Assembly: GCF_036417845.1 (NCBI RefSeq)
Contig: NC_089982.1
Span: 42,247,684 to 42,311,683, forward strand
Source of the DNA: Apteryx mantelli
Taxonomy: Eukaryota; Chordata; Aves; Apterygiformes; Apterygidae
DNA: 64,000 nt
Reading direction: 5' to 3'
This document shows positions 36,635 through 50,565 of this stretch, in pieces (position 1 is the stretch's first letter; the number at the start of each line of letters is the position of its first letter). A program made the position numbers and the translations under genes. A model generated the notes under the pieces. That model searched no databases. It had not been told where the DNA came from and saw nothing but the letters and a program-made list of their open reading frames with translations.

Positions 36635-39600
36635 TAAACTTATCCCAAGTGGCTCAGAGCAAAAGGTTGGCATTTCACATCAACCCTTACAATATTTCAC
36701 TTTTTTAAAAAAGGAAAGAAAATTCTTGTTATAGTCCCCCAAATTGCTTTCATTCTGTCCTACACAGATAACTAAGTGCATGAGCTGAATATTTCTTCTA
36801 CAATAACCAGAAATGTTAGAATGCTGACATCTGAATTGTAACTCTGACATCTGAGAATAAATACTCCAGGGAAGGGAAAAAATCACTTAAAAACTTTCTT
36901 GAAAGGTTGGTTCTGTTTGCAGGCTCAGAAAAACAGTACTCAGAAGAACAATTTTCTTTTGTTACAAGAAGTAGCCTTAAGCTTCATGTGGACTCCACAC
37001 ACTGCAGAGTAGAAAAAGACTGACTTTCTTATTACTTCTCTTACTAATCAAAATCAGAAAAAATTTACAATCAGCCACACTTCCCTTGTATTAGACAATT
37101 CTTGCATACTAACATGCCCATATGCCAATTTATAGGAAAGACTTGGTCCAAGGGTGATCACTCTTGCTTGGATGCTTATAGAGAGAGTGGGATATTCATT
37201 TGGTGGTGATGACTGTGGTGCCTGCATACCATTGCACATTCATATTGTTATAGTCTATTTTCAAGGGAAAACGCTCCTGATTTTCCAGTTCAAACCAGTT
37301 TTATATAGAGTTTATTTTTTTAGATTCAGCCATCCATATACAACTGTATTATATATCCACTAAAATACTGTGCTCTGAGATGGCCTTAGATTTGCCACAG
37401 TTTTGCAAGTACTGTTCACATAGCAGAGCCTTTTTTATCACTGAAGTATTGTGAGGGAGGTTAAGGTGTTCATGGTCAGGAGCAGTGGGAAGAAGGGGAA
37501 GTCAGGTCAACAGAATTTCCTCTATCACAATTGCAATTTATAATTCATCTATTCAGACGAATCAATATTGTAGCTTGCACAGCTGAAATTCCTTGTTCTG
37601 AAACAAGATTAAAATAGGTACAGTACAGTACAGAACATTTTTATTCATTCCAAAGCTTCAAATAATTGTACAGAGTTAAATTATACAAATTCCTTTGTTG
37701 TTTCTGTGTATAAAGGGTTGGGCAGGTTAAAACTAGATGAAAAAAACAATATGACCTCTAAGTTTAAAAGACTTTTCCCCTCAAACGTATTTTTAAATTT
37801 GGAAAAATATACAACTTCCTCTTATAGACCCAAGACATTCCTCTTTTGCTTTGTCCTTCCAAATATAGCCAGGAATTTTCTGATGACTGAGCTGCCCACA
37901 GCCAATTTCATCTATTCAAATCCCTTCACTGATGGGTTGACTGGTTCACCTCCAGTTATTCTAAGAGTTTGTACAATTTATTTATCAGCTCTTTTATTAG
38001 AGTCTATTACATTCTTTTCCTAGTTATGATTCTGGTCCAATATTTTTAATTATACCAATATAGGCATAATTCGGTTACTTGCCAAACCAACTGTATCCAA
38101 GCTTCATCTGTACATGTATAAATAGCTCAGAAATTTCAAATGTCTGCATAGCTGAAATCAACTTGTTGGAGTTTTTTGGGAGTCATATTTGGAGAGAGTA
38201 ATATACTTTCTAAAACTGAGTGTGGCCTACATAAAGTGACCTCAGGGTGGATGTAAGTTTGGGAGAAAAGAAAAAGAACAAGGTACGTTTTAATAATCTG
38301 CTTGTTTATCATAAATTCTTGTGCTTCAGACACATTTCCCACAACCTTGTGTTAAATTTTCATGGCTATCAGAGCATTTTACTGACTGTCTCTGGAACCT
38401 AGAAGACTTTTTTTCTCTGTTGACACATACCTTTAAGCAACCCATCTCATTTTGGCTGCACAGCCTGGTATTCTTTCAGTGCTTGCAATAATGTTTTGGG
38501 TAGACAGGCACTCATTAAAGCATCAATACATGACAGACATTAGGCATAAAATTTGTGAAGAAATTAAAAAATATCATCTTTAATCTACCCATGTAATAAC
38601 TGAATCTAAAAGGTGTTTCTCCCTGTATTCATATGATTTGCTCTAGATTTCTGTACACCTGCCATTGCATGTTGTATTTCTTACACCATAGTTTCATAAT
38701 CATTTTAATGCAGCATAAACTGATGCTGCCAGCAAAATAGATGGTCTTGCCCTTCCCCTCGTTCTCATTTTCTGTCCTGTTCCTTGTGCCAGCGCTAGTG
38801 TTTATGCAGCCATGAGTGAGTCACAGGAGGAAAATGATCCAATGAAAATTAAACTATCTCCCCCCAGGTTAGTTTTCAGCCAGGTCAGTCTCAGACCCCC
38901 AATTTCACTATGTAGCCTTACTAATGCTAGCACTAGCATAAAGGGGCTGGGCAATGTGAAATGAGTAGTTAGGAGAGAGGCAAAGGCAAGTCTATGACAT
39001 CTGGTGCAACTACAAATCTATGCTGGATTTAACTGCTTGCAGGATCATGGGATGAGAGGACACTACCTGGGCAGCAGAGGCTAGTTCTTGAAACCAGTCC
39101 CACCTTTTGGTATTTTTCAGTGAGGACAGTCACAGTCAGTCTTTTCCTCAGAACTTATTTATTCTGGAGATAGTTTTGGTAGGTAGTTCTGTCCTGCTGT
39201 CAAAATAATGACTATTTTCATCTTGGATCTGTCCCCTAGTCTAGTTCATAATGGAGTTTCACAAACAGTTGTGTCTGTACATTTGAGGGGGTGATGAGCA
39301 GCAAGAGGAGCATATTAAGGGGCACCCAGAAATAGGAGGGAGACAGGGTCTGCTTAAACAGATACTGTTGCTCAAGGCCTCACTTCACAAAACCATTGTA
39401 TCATTATAAAGTTTGATATAAACAAACATCTTCATATAGGCATTTAAATCATGTATTTGCTCGTACCTCCATATTGACATTGCTGGAGAACTAATATGAA
39501 GGTAATCAATCAATTTAGGGTGATAACAGGTCAAAGATAATTAAACACTCAAAACCACTTTTCAAAGAGTACCATCATCATACAGTGGTAGATAAGAATG

Positions 39601-41889
39601 ATGAAATACCCTGCCAGGTCATTTTAGCACTTGGATACTCCTACCATAATAATATATCTTAGATTCATTCCAGCTTTGCCAAAACAATCTCAGTATGTTA
39701 TATTCTTCACTAATGTTTCTGTAAAGGGCTATGCCACCAAGGTAAACTAGATCAAAAGCATACATCACTACCAACATTTCATTGCTCTTTAACTAGTGTC
39801 TGAAATGTAGTTCCTGCTTTAACTAATCCAAAAGTCAGAGTGTTAACTCATATCCCTTTTGTGATCTGGTTATATATTTTGATTATGCAGCCAATAATCT
39901 TCTGTCAAAACCCAAGATCTGAGGTATTTAAAAACTTAAGATACAATATCCAAGCTACTAGCACTGAAAGTTTTATCTCCTCCTAGCCATAATGAAGAAC
40001 TAGTCTTTTTTTTTTTTTCCGAAAGACCAGTGTTAAGAAACTGAAGAACACAAGGACTACGACAAATTCTAAAAATTCCCTTTCTTGAATTGAAACAAAA
40101 ACTGTTCTTTATGGAAATCAGACAAAGCACCTCTTTGAAGTGTCTGAAGAAAGGACTCTAACCTGAGATTACAAGGCGGCTCAGGAAACCATCAGATGAG
40201 AAAATAGCAAATTTAGTCTCGTTGTTGAATACTTTTTGAGAAATCAGTATGTCCTCATGAATTTTATGCATATTCATTTGGCCTTCATACTTCTTCCTGG
40301 TATTCAGGGAGTTCCATCCACAAAACATACTGATTTTTCCATCTGTTTGGCTGGAACATGATGATCTTTCTATTGCATTCAGACTTCACTATGGGGAACC
40401 AATGTATGTTTAGCCTTTGGCTCAATTATTATAATTCTCTGTACCTACAAAAAATATTACAAAACTTTACAAAAAATGAAAACATCTCAGAACACAGAAG
40501 TCCTTCTGCCTAGCAAAAATGGCTACTGAAAGCACATTGCCTTAGTGCTCAAATCTCATCACTGATTCCTCACTGAACATCAGATCAAATACAAGATTTG
40601 AATCCTTTTCTTCAAAGAGCTCTTCTGGACTGATCCAAGCTACTGGATAGAGAAGATCTGCATCATACTGTCCCTCATATGAGAGCTACGAGTGAATTAT
40701 CATCCTCATGAGTAAAATTTGTGTCTGTAGGAAGTAGCCTTGCTGGAAACCACCTAATGAAATATGGAATTCATTCTTGGGAGAGATTAGGATGCTTGTG
40801 AGCTCAGTGCCTTCAGATAAAATGAGAAATCCTTTAGATAGAGTCTTCTTCTTATACCAACACCAGTAAGACACACATGGAAATAAACACAATTCAGAGC
40901 ACTTACTTAAAGATTATTCAGAAATAATAGAGTCAGAAAGAGAACAAGAAAGCACATTTCACATTAGATATACAGGTTGTACCCAGGATGCCTCAGGGAC
41001 CTAAAGAAAGTGAAAAGAGAAATTAGACTGAGTATATTACACAGGACATTGATTCTACTATATGAAATAATATCCAATATCATTAGTTCAAGAGTAGCCG
41101 GAAGGAGGTCTGTCTCCACATTATGATTTTGAATGTTTGTGCAGCTCCAAATTAAGGGGTCATATACTTTGCTTCCCAATGGAATGCACAAGCACAGATT
41201 ACATGCTTCCATTTCTTTCCAGAATCACACACATACACTTAAACTACCTTTATGACACACTTGTGCTTTCATTATCCTTCACGGACTTCCTAAAATTCCC
41301 TCCCTCTGTTTTCCCTCCCAAGCTTCAGTTTCCCCTCCAGGGGATTTGCATTTCACATCATGCCTGCATCTATCCTGCGAGTTTTATGTGCCCTCTACTC
41401 TCTTCTCCCATCATACCATGTTCCCTTCCTTTCTTGTTTGTCTGACTTAATCCTTTCTCTTTTTGATAGTAGTAATTTGTTGTAGATACAAGGCTCTTTG
41501 GGAAACAAGGAACAGAGACCTGGGAGAGACCTGGGTCATAAAATCCAGTCTCTTGCAATCTCAGACAATCATGTGATTCATATTTGATCCAGGACAGGAG
41601 AAACATCCACTTCCTGCATCACAAAACAGAAAATATTTCCTTTTGTTTTATGGACTGTACAATAAGATCAAAAGCAATGCCACTACAGTGCCTCAGAAAA
41701 AAAGTAAAGCAGATCAGATGAAATGATCACATCCTCTCTCCCTATAGTATTAAGTGGGCATTGTTTACATAGATTACCTCAGTTTTGAAAAGGCAAAGAG
41801 AGAGAGGTACACTGCAAATGGGACCAAAAATGCCAATATCCAATGTCCCATAATTTGAGCCAATATCTTTTGGTAAAAGGTAATCTGAA

Positions 41890-41914
41890 TTATTGTTATT
41901 ATTATTATTATTTT
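41890..41914. repeat. (TTA)n microsatellite
   Basis: About eight TTA-type triplets with one interruption (TTATTG early in the run). Short, probably polymorphic. Confidence 0.9.
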
Positions 41915-42084
41915 AGTGTTGAACCATGTTTTGTGAAGCTTTGCAAGATCTCTGGTCTGTTTGCTGATTAATTTTAAAAAATGGATTTTGAATACACAAA
42001 AGAGCTGGACTGTTTAAACTACCTGTGATGTTTCTCAGCCTGAAGCATTAGATGCAATATATGAAAATTTTGCTTTACCTATTT

Positions 42085-43230
42085 TCACAAGTGTAAATAA
42101 TGACATGGCAACATTTGCTGACAATACTACATCAATGAGTATAGTAACGATACAATTGACTGTGAAGAATCACAGAACATTGAGAGGCTGAATGGCTGGG
42201 TGATAAAATGGCAGGTGAATTTCAGAATGAAAGTCTGTAAAATAATACACACAAGAAAAAAAAATCCCAATTTTACATATACAATAATGGTCTTTGACCT
42301 ATTAACTACAAATCTTGAAAGAGACATTAGGATTATAATAAATAGTCCTACTAAATAATTATCTGAGCACTTGGTAAGAATTTGAAAAAGGCAAAAGGCA
42401 AAGGCAAAAGCAAAGGGGAAGAAAAGAGAAAGAGAAAAAAAGAAAAGGAAAAAGAAAAAGAGAAAAAAGGAAAAAGGAAAAAAGAAAGAAGAAGACAAAA
42501 AGAAGAAAGAAAAGGAAAAGGGAAAGAAAAAGAAGAAAAGGAAAAGGAAAAAGGAAAGGAAAAAGAAAAAAGAAAAAGAAAGGAATAGAGAACAAAACAG
42601 AAACGTTTATTATGCCACAGAATAAATCCACTGTGCTTCTGCACCTTGAATACTATATGCAGTCCCTCAGCTCAGGGAGGATATAGTGGAACTGGAACAC
42701 GTGTAGAGGAGAATGACAAGCATGAGCAAAGGTATGAAAAAGGTTCTGTACTAAATAGTCTTCAGTCTGCAAAAAGACAATCAAAATGTACTGTCAGAGA
42801 GGTTTATGAGTGATATGAATAAGAAACAATACTTTACAATAAAAAGAGGCATTAAAGCAATACAATCAAAACATTATGACATTAAAACATTACAAACTGC
42901 ATGAGGCAGGTCAAAATGAAAAAAAGAGAAAGATGGTTCTTCACACAACACATAAAACTGAGCTATGGAACTCCTTTCCACAAAATGCGATTGCTACTAG
43001 AAGTTTCCATGGATGGCATGGAAATCTATTCAGGGCTATAAATTGCAAAGATAACATCTCTGCCTCAGAAAGTTCCTGAGCCATAGATTGCTGGAGGCTA
43101 GGAACATCAATGCTAGCTTTGTTAATTATGTTTTTTCTTTAAGCAACTACCTTCATCCATTGCTGTGGATAGGACACTGGGCTGGATGGATTTCTGGTCT
43201 AAACCAGTACAGCTTTTTTTATGTTCTTTC
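42085..43230 (+). repeat. ancient CR1 LINE 3' region, split by a purine-rich expansion
   Basis: Read on the plus strand, this follows the 3' half of an old reptile/bird CR1 family. It has the 'gcaacatttgctgacaatac' block (about 42108), 'aaaatggcaggtgaatttca' (about 42206), 'ggaatagagaacaaaacaga' (about 42582), 'caccttgaatactatatgca' (about 42641), 'ggatatagtggaactgga' (about 42678), 'atggaactcctttccacaaa' (about 42965) and the terminal 'tgggctggatggatttctgg' (about 43179). Its order and spacing match, but substitutions and deletions are many, so it is inactive and old. The coding capacity is destroyed. An A/G-rich expansion sits in the middle. Confidence 0.8.
42414..42585 (+). repeat. polypurine (GAAAA/GGAAAA-type) low-complexity tract
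   Basis: About 170 bp made almost wholly of A and G on the plus strand (I see a single C, in GAAGACAAAAAG near 42495). It lies within the old CR1, where related copies have only a short lysine-like A-rich stretch, so it grew after insertion. The lysine/glutamate-rich and phenylalanine-rich open frames crossing it are products of the composition and not genes. Confidence 0.92.
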
Positions 43231-46200
43231 TTTCCCTATTTCAGAGTATGTAGCACCTGTCCAGAGCAGCAGTTCACAAGAGCCTGATTCCACTGACACA
43301 TCCTAACACCCAGAAGTCCAGCAGCAGTGGCCACTGCACGGGAACTCTGTGGCTGAACTGCTTATGTACGGTCAGTCAGATACAGAAGAAATGCACTGAG
43401 TTATTGTACACATGTAGATCAATCAGTAGTACATAGGGTTGATCTGACATTGCCTCAGAGTCAGACATACTACGTATGTGCTGCATGGTGTATTCACTCA
43501 TATTTCTGTGCAGAATTTCCCTGACAGAGCTATAGGTGTCTTAGCCAACAGTAAAAAAACAATTAATCAATTTCATACACTGTATGTTTGTTTACTATTC
43601 CTGCTCAGAAGGTTGATTTCAATCACCATATGGCACTTTAAAGCACAAAGCATTTTTACTGAAAAAATGAATATAATAGCTACATTCCATGTTGTGTTTT
43701 ACCTATAATAATTAGTAGATGCTCTCACAAAAAAATTGAGTGTGCTACAAGACACATCACTTAATATATTAAGATTGGATTTTAGTTTGTTTCAGGAAAT
43801 GGCTTATGTCCCTTAATAGTCTTACTTCTCTTATTGCTTAGGTTAATTAAAACAAAATGTCTCAAAATTCCATTTATCAGTCAATATCTAGGGTTTACTT
43901 TCTGAATTTGGGAGATACGCAATAGACTTATATTGCTTTTACTGTTCAAGATGGATTCAGAGGAGACTAGAAAAGCTTTGACTGCTTTATTGGTTAAGCT
44001 AAAAAATGGTCATATTCTAGTAGAAGTTATGACTGAACAGATTTATCCTCATTTACCATCTGTATTTAATAAGTCTCTTCAGCTGAGAGGCTTCATACTT
44101 TTGGACCATGTCTTTTTTCTTCAGCTTCTGTTTTCTATCCAGCAGTTATTGTGAATTTAAATATACTAGGACTTTGAAATACTTGTAGTTATTCCTCTTT
44201 TTTCAAAAATGATATCATCAGGTGCCAGTGCATTTTAAGCATAATTGAGTTTCATCCTTTCAAGTATGTTGTTTCTTAGCTTGTGAAGTGAATGGGAAGA
44301 CTATGTTTGTGGGATTTAAAGGGACTCACAATATAAGATATCATTTTTAAGCTTTTCTCATACTACATATTTTAAATGCATAACCAGTGTGTTTGAAACT
44401 AGTTATTTATATGTTTGGCTCTCAAGACTGTGTCTGCAAATATCACACTTAACATTGTGTTGTCTCTACCTCCAGTCTGGACAATTTCTGCATTTTCTTT
44501 CTATAACTGATTTAGGAACAGAAGTCTAATAAATCTCTAACCACATTCTTATACCAGTTTGGTTAGTTACCATACATATTCACCATTCTAATTAGTAGCA
44601 TATCTCAGAGTGAATTGTCTGATTTATAGTTACTATGTTCTTTGCCCCTTAGCCAATGTAAAAGTAATACAGATAGTCTAGGATACAGTGATAGATACAG
44701 AGTTAAGAGGTATGTTCATGATGGAAATAAAAACTTGATAGTGATTTCAGAAAACCTGCTACAAAGATACAAATTGAGCCTTGTTACTTGCATTCACTTG
44801 CATCAGAGTGGCCATTCCTTAAGACACTTACAAAATCATAATTAAGAGTAGGAGCATAGAATCTGTTTTAGTTGCAGTAAAAACACTCTAGACTTCCTTT
44901 TCTACTCTGGAACTGAAAAAAGAAGTTGCCTTATGTGACAATGGTTGAGGCTGATCATATCTGATAGTTCATTATCTTCTTATGGATTTAAGTATTTCTT
45001 TAAAGATTACCTTATTTTATGGATAAAATCCTCCATATAAACTAACATACTTTCATCAGAAACATAATTCTGAGACAGTGTGGAAGATGAAGCAAAACTT
45101 CACTAGAAGTTCAGTCCTTCCAGCTTAGAAGCAATGTGTCCATTGCTATCCGATGTGTACTGCCCCTATCCAAGATCATACTTTGCTGAATATTGACATT
45201 AGACCACTTAATTTGTTTTGTCCTGTTTTCTTTGGGGGCAAGAGGAGAAGGCAGTAAGGTGTTCCCAAAGCAGATCACTTTAAGAAACCAGAAGTTTTCA
45301 GCAGAAAAACAAAATACTAGCAGAGGTAATGACATGTCATCTGATCTCACCCTTGTAATGAACTCTTTCATAAATAATTAATTTTAATTCTGTCAATGAG
45401 AAAGACATCATTCATCTTGTGGCCAGAAAGTGACACTCTTGAACTTAAAAAAAACCGTGGCTGTCTATGGTAAAACTAAGAGATGCTTATAATTTCCTTA
45501 ATTGGATTCTCTTACTCAGGTAACTCAATATATTCAAAGGAAATACAATCCAGAGCTGCTCATTTGTTTTCTGTTCATCTGGGAATGTCTGTTTATTGTG
45601 AATCATTTAGCTCCTTATTTCCACAAACCTGAAATTAAGTATACACAAAATGGCTACATGCACACACAAAGAGAAGGCAGCTGAGTATCCCTCCATTTTA
45701 GCCTGCCTAGGTAACCACTCTGTTTGGTTTCAGAGCAGAGGAAAGAGTTTAGTTGCAGAGGAGTTCATGAAAAAGAAGAGAAACTACAGATGGCATGTGC
45801 TGCAAGTATATAAGTGGAGCCCTTTCTCTAGACTCACTTCATAGTATCTTCAACCTTCATCTTATTCATTCAGGCAACTGGTGCTTCTGCTCTGATTTCC
45901 CAACTTTCCATCCTTTAGAACCAAAAATATAGTACCTTAACTTAATAGCAGTACTGATATCTTTTCTCTCTGTCAATGAGGAAGAAATATCATTGTATTT
46001 TGAAGAGCTTAATACAAGAGTGGGAAAGTACAGACAGTAAATACAAATGACATCTGATCAGAGGTCACACTGTCATCAGGGAATCAGTTCCTTTAGTGCC
46101 AGATAGAACTGACTGGATTCACTGAGAATAAGAGGAATTACTGTCAAGGCACAAGTCATTCTATGTGACAGATTGGTGAAAACACTGATTTAAAAAGATG

Positions 46201-49200
46201 GAGAGAAATGAAGCAACAGTGATAGGGCAATTATTTCCATAGAGAAAAAAGGTTACATCAAACACTACAACAAGACAATGCTTGTCGGAAAGTACAGTAG
46301 ATCTGGCTGCTGGTAAAAGTTGAAAGAGAAACAGTAATTCTCAGAGAGAACACAGTCTAAGAGCATTAGTTGTGAGACTGACATTGTGACGTGTGTGATA
46401 TTGACATACAAAGCCCTACTTTTCGGACAAAAATCTGTAAACCAGCAACTCAATTATTTGGAAAAAAGATAATGTAAAAGAGCAGATGAAAGCAATATTA
46501 GGGTATTTGCAGGGATAATGATCAAGGAATAGAATTGTTCTTAGTGATCACATAGCCATATTAATGTGAAATTCAAAAAACAAAAGCTAGGAGAAAGAAT
46601 GAGTAAATTTGAAGTATGAATGTAAAGCAGATATTTTACAACTATATTATTTGAGTGCTTATCTCTTTTTTAATCTTTTTTAAAATCTATTTCTATTGCA
46701 CTTACTCTTAGTAACCTTTATACACAAAATAAGAAAATTAAATATAGAGCTCTTGAAGGACAATTACTGAAACAAATAAGAAACATGCTCTTCATTTGAT
46801 TTATTACTTTATTGCCAAATGCATTTAATAATTTCTGTACTCATTTCCTTCTTTGTCATCTGTGATTACACAGTACAGTAAAACTACACTGTGATTTGAA
46901 TTTAAGATCAATAAGTCATGTTTTGGGTGTGGGTTTCCTTCATGAAGCTGACTATGATCAAATAAATGAATAATATTAATAAAATCTTTATAATGTTGCA
47001 AAGCAGGTTGTTTAGCTAATGCAGTGATTACTCAGCTATGTATTCCTAGCTGGTTTTTAATTATAAACCAGTGGTCTCAAAAATAGGAATAGTTAGGTGT
47101 TTTTGTTACGCAAAATTTTCTCTTTTTCTGCAAAACGTACATTTTGATATTGTTCCTGAATCTGCAACAAATAATATAAAAAACAGATTCCAGTAATATC
47201 AGTGAATTCAAAACTGAAAATCTGGCATTTCATCAAATTGCTGATAATTCCAGATGGTACAGTCTATCTGAAGCGTGTTCAGAACACAAGTTCACCAATT
47301 GCAGTAACTTGTTCTGAATTAAAATGTTTTCACAGATAAAGTGTTTCATTTTCTGATCTCCATTTACTTAATGTATACTCTTAATAGATTTGCACCAGCT
47401 GATCTCATTTTGAAGAAAGGCAGTATTTATATATTGATATATTTTCCATTCTTTTTCAAATACTGTATTTCCTGGACATTTCTGTTTGAGAAATACAAAA
47501 ATTGGCTGAAAAATCTTAACATCTATAATGCTTCTTAGTGTCTCACAAATCAAAGTGCATACTTTATTCACATATTCACTGATATTCATCTGAAAAAAAA
47601 AAAGGGCCATGTTATGAGGAAGTTAGGCAAGCAAGCTTTCCAGTGCCATTTCTAGTCTGCTTGCAGCTCAGTATGGAGCTGTCTTCAGGATAAGTTATGG
47701 ATTGCCTGAACAGGAGCTCCAAATCTCTGGAGGTGTTCTGTGCTGTCATGGAAGGATTCAATGGTCCTAATAATTGATTTCATTTTTAACAGAAAGTTCA
47801 TACTTAGGCTGAGCATAAATAATAGGAATTTCCACACAAACAGATAAGAGTGAAATGTTAGACTCTCTGATATCTATAGAAGTTTTTTCATGTATTTCAG
47901 TGAGCGAACTCACCTATTTTGTTTCTGTCTGTGGAAGTTCAATATACCTCTTGTCACTGCCTCACAGAAAATGGATTAGACCAAGAACATTAATATCAAC
48001 TTTTTCCTAATATTTTATATTCTGAGCCCTCAAAGAATGTAAATGGCATCTTGATCTCTTTGCCATCAGAAGAGTGTTGGTGTTATGCACCAAAGGCACC
48101 TACTCAATCCTACACCTTTTCCTGGATCTTTGAGGAGGTTTGCTGTTTCATTGTAGAAGGTTCGGGGTTTTTTTGTTTTTTTCAATCTACAATCGTATTT
48201 TCTTGCAGAATGTGTTTCTGGTCATATTTCCTTTGCTTCCAGTACTTCTCAGAATTTGTGACCTTTCTCTGAGTATGTTCCGCTTCATATCAGTCTAAAT
48301 CCATGGCTGTATTCTGAGAGATGGCTGTTGTTTCTGAGACATTAAGCTCTGCATAACCGCTTATGAACTGGAGCATGGGAAGCAATGGAGTATCCTTTCA
48401 ATGACTTAAAGTATGAACTTTTGAAACTTGTAGTTAATTAATCTCTAAGGAAATCTGCAGAATCCATGCTGGAATTCAGATACTTAAAATTATGAAGTTC
48501 TGTAAGAAGACCTAATATGGTGAGTAGAATCAGTTATGGTTCTTGAGCAAGCACAGGAGTAACTGGGGCCTCAGAGTATAGGCATACACTGAGAACAGAG
48601 ATTCCCAGGGACAAACATAAATCATAAATGGTCAGTTAATGTCTCTAAAAGAAGGCAACTTTGAAAGCTAGGTAGGAATGATTTTAGGGTGTAACAAAGA
48701 AAAAAAAGAACATATATCTGACATATATAAAACATCCCATATATGATAAAAGCACAAAGGAAACAACAAGAAAGTACAAAAGATGGTCACAGCTCCTACA
48801 AGAATGACAACAAAGGAAGAATCGGGAGAGATTGCTCCAGCATGTCTCCCCAATTAAGAACACTGAACCTGATCAACACAGCTACTTATCCGTGGCAGGT
48901 TGTCCCTCCCCTTTGGTAGAGAAGCAGCACTGCTTCTTGGTTTGCCATTTGCCACAATCCATTATTACAAATGCAGAAATCATCATGTAAAGTATTATCT
49001 GTTACTATACCACTGGGCTATGTAAATTAAAACATTAGAGAGCATTGCACAAGTCTGTGTGTCTGTATTTTCTGCTCTAGCCTTCTCACATGAAATTATG
49101 AAGTGAGAGGCAAATTTTATCTATATAGTATTGCCTATCCCTGAAAGGTTGGTGAAAAATATGAGTTCATATCCCTCTAATACCTTCTGGTTTTAGAGGC

Positions 49201-49565
49201 AGGTTATAGCCAACAAACTGCATAACTGCAGTTCTCACCTGTTTTCTTTATAGCCTTTCAAAAGTATTTTTATAATAATGTCATCTGAGTAACGATACAC
49301 CTTACCTATGAATTACATGCAGGCTATAATTGACTTCTTGTTAATGTACAATGCACAATGTCAATTCACACAGGGAAAAAGTTATTTTTAGCAAACTATC
49401 AATTAAGTCTTGAATTACTTTTTAGAGCACTGGTGGTGTTCTGGACTGACAGACTTACCCAGGTATGGCATTTGCCTTTGTTAAAATTTCTAGCATGTGC
49501 AGTTTTAGAGTTCTGGCCTTTCTATAGGCTTCTCCATTACATTTGATGTAGATAATGTTCTCATG
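43231..49565. other. non-coding DNA, no gene seen
   Basis: AT-rich throughout. Open frames up to about 86 codons without recognisable domains. No mobile element that I can name and no convincing RNA gene. Confidence 0.55.
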
Positions 49566-50145
49566 TACCTCTGACGTACTCCAGAGGTATGAAGGAGGCA
49601 GTGCAGAGCTGCGGACGCGGAACGGTGGTTTACCTCAGGGAGCGGGCGGCTGGACCGTTGGGGCGGTTGGGGCGGGGCAGCGCTCGCGCCTCTGCGAGGG
49701 GCAGGGCAGCGCCGTGAGGGGGAGCGCTGAGGTACCTCAGCGGGACAGGGGAGGGCTCGGGCCGGGAAGGACCGAGGTCTCTCAGAGGGGACATGGAGAT
49801 TTTGAGCAGGGAGGAGCGCTGACATATCTGAAGAGGGCAGTGCAGTGCTGTGGGCAGGAAACGCTGATTTTCCACAGAGGGGACAGTGAAGCGGTGGGGG
49901 AGCGGACCCGATGTGTCTGAAGTGGGCAGCAGAGATTTTAGGGCGGGAAACGCTGAGGTACCTCACGGTGACAGTAGACCATTATGGGTGAGAAAAGATG
50001 AGGTATCTTAGAGGGGGCATTGCAGATTCAGGGTGGGGGGAGCACTGAGATTCCTGAAGGTGGCATGGGTGGGAAATGCTGAGGTATCTCAAAGGTGAAA
50101 GTTAAAGGTTTTCAGCAGGAAGCAGATATATATCCTCAAAGGAAC
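49566..50145. repeat. degenerate GC-rich minisatellite, unit about 40-50 bp
   Basis: A core of the form GCTGAGGTACCTCAG...GGGACAG...GATTTT...GGCGGGAAAC recurs about ten times. Copies of the GAGGTACCTCA-like core lie near 49728, 49771, 49821, 49867, 49909, 49953, 50001, 50048, 50081 and 50131. Units differ in length and sequence, so the array is old. The left end is richest in CpG and the right end is more decayed. The open frames on both strands are not conserved between units and are not regarded as genes. Confidence 0.75.
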
Positions 50146-50179
50146 AGCAGAAAGACTGAGTGTGTGATAGGTGATAATT

Positions 50180-50540
50180 TGTTACATCAACTCGTGAAGT
50201 GATTTTACGATGAAACTAGGCGCTAAGTACGGGCTATCACCACAATGATTGTACTGAGCCAGCAGAACGATATTGTATTGTGAAATGTATGCGCGCGACC
50301 TGAAGGGCACCACGCACAACGCAGAGGAAGACCCCAGCTTTCATCCCGACCCCCCCCCCAGCAACAGCCGGCGCAACCACAGAAGTTACAGGCATATAAG
50401 GGGACTGTGAGCGGGGGATTGCGCGCGCCGTTGGTGGAGCAGGAGACTCCCCGGCCGCCCAGCGCTGTTTTGCTTACTTGTGACTTGCTCAATTATTCCA
50501 TTAAATTGGAATTTATGCAGCCCGGCCCGAGTGGTTGTCA
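50180..50540 (+). mobile_element. probable solo LTR of an endogenous retrovirus
   Basis: About 360 bp with LTR architecture: a TG at the left edge (TGTTACATC), a TATA-like TATAAG at 50395-50400, an ATTAAA polyadenylation signal at 50500-50505 and a right edge ending GTGGTTGTCA at 50540. The spacing from TATA to polyadenylation signal (about 100 bp) fits a U3-R-U5 layout. No internal retroviral genes or primer-binding site follow, since CR1 sequence begins within about 30 bp, so it would be a solo LTR. Flanking target duplications are not clean, and the exact edges are uncertain. The class is not assigned. Confidence 0.5.
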
Positions 50541-50565
50541 ATTTGTCGCGTTTACCTATAACAGT

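Larger units (their letters stand above)
32336..42084. other. non-coding DNA upstream of NAF1, no gene seen
   Basis: AT-rich, with only short open frames lacking family signatures. It contains small perfect tandem duplications: 13 bp at 32700-32725, 12 bp at 34544-34567 and 22 bp at 36591-36634. A TTA-type microsatellite lies at 41890-41914. A somewhat GC-richer stretch at about 33030-33560 is unassigned. Confidence 0.6.

Noticed and set aside
42351..42644. Phe/Ser/Leu-rich minus frame and Lys/Glu-rich plus frame
   Set aside because: They are translations of a purine-rich low-complexity tract within an old CR1.
49505..49966. 153-codon minus-strand and 121-codon plus-strand frames
   Set aside because: They lie across a degenerate minisatellite. 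Units are not in a constant frame and no domain is visible.
49566..50145. Regular repeat spacing reminiscent of a CRISPR array
   Set aside because: The genome is vertebrate, the units are degenerate throughout with no constant repeat and unique spacers, and no cas genes exist.
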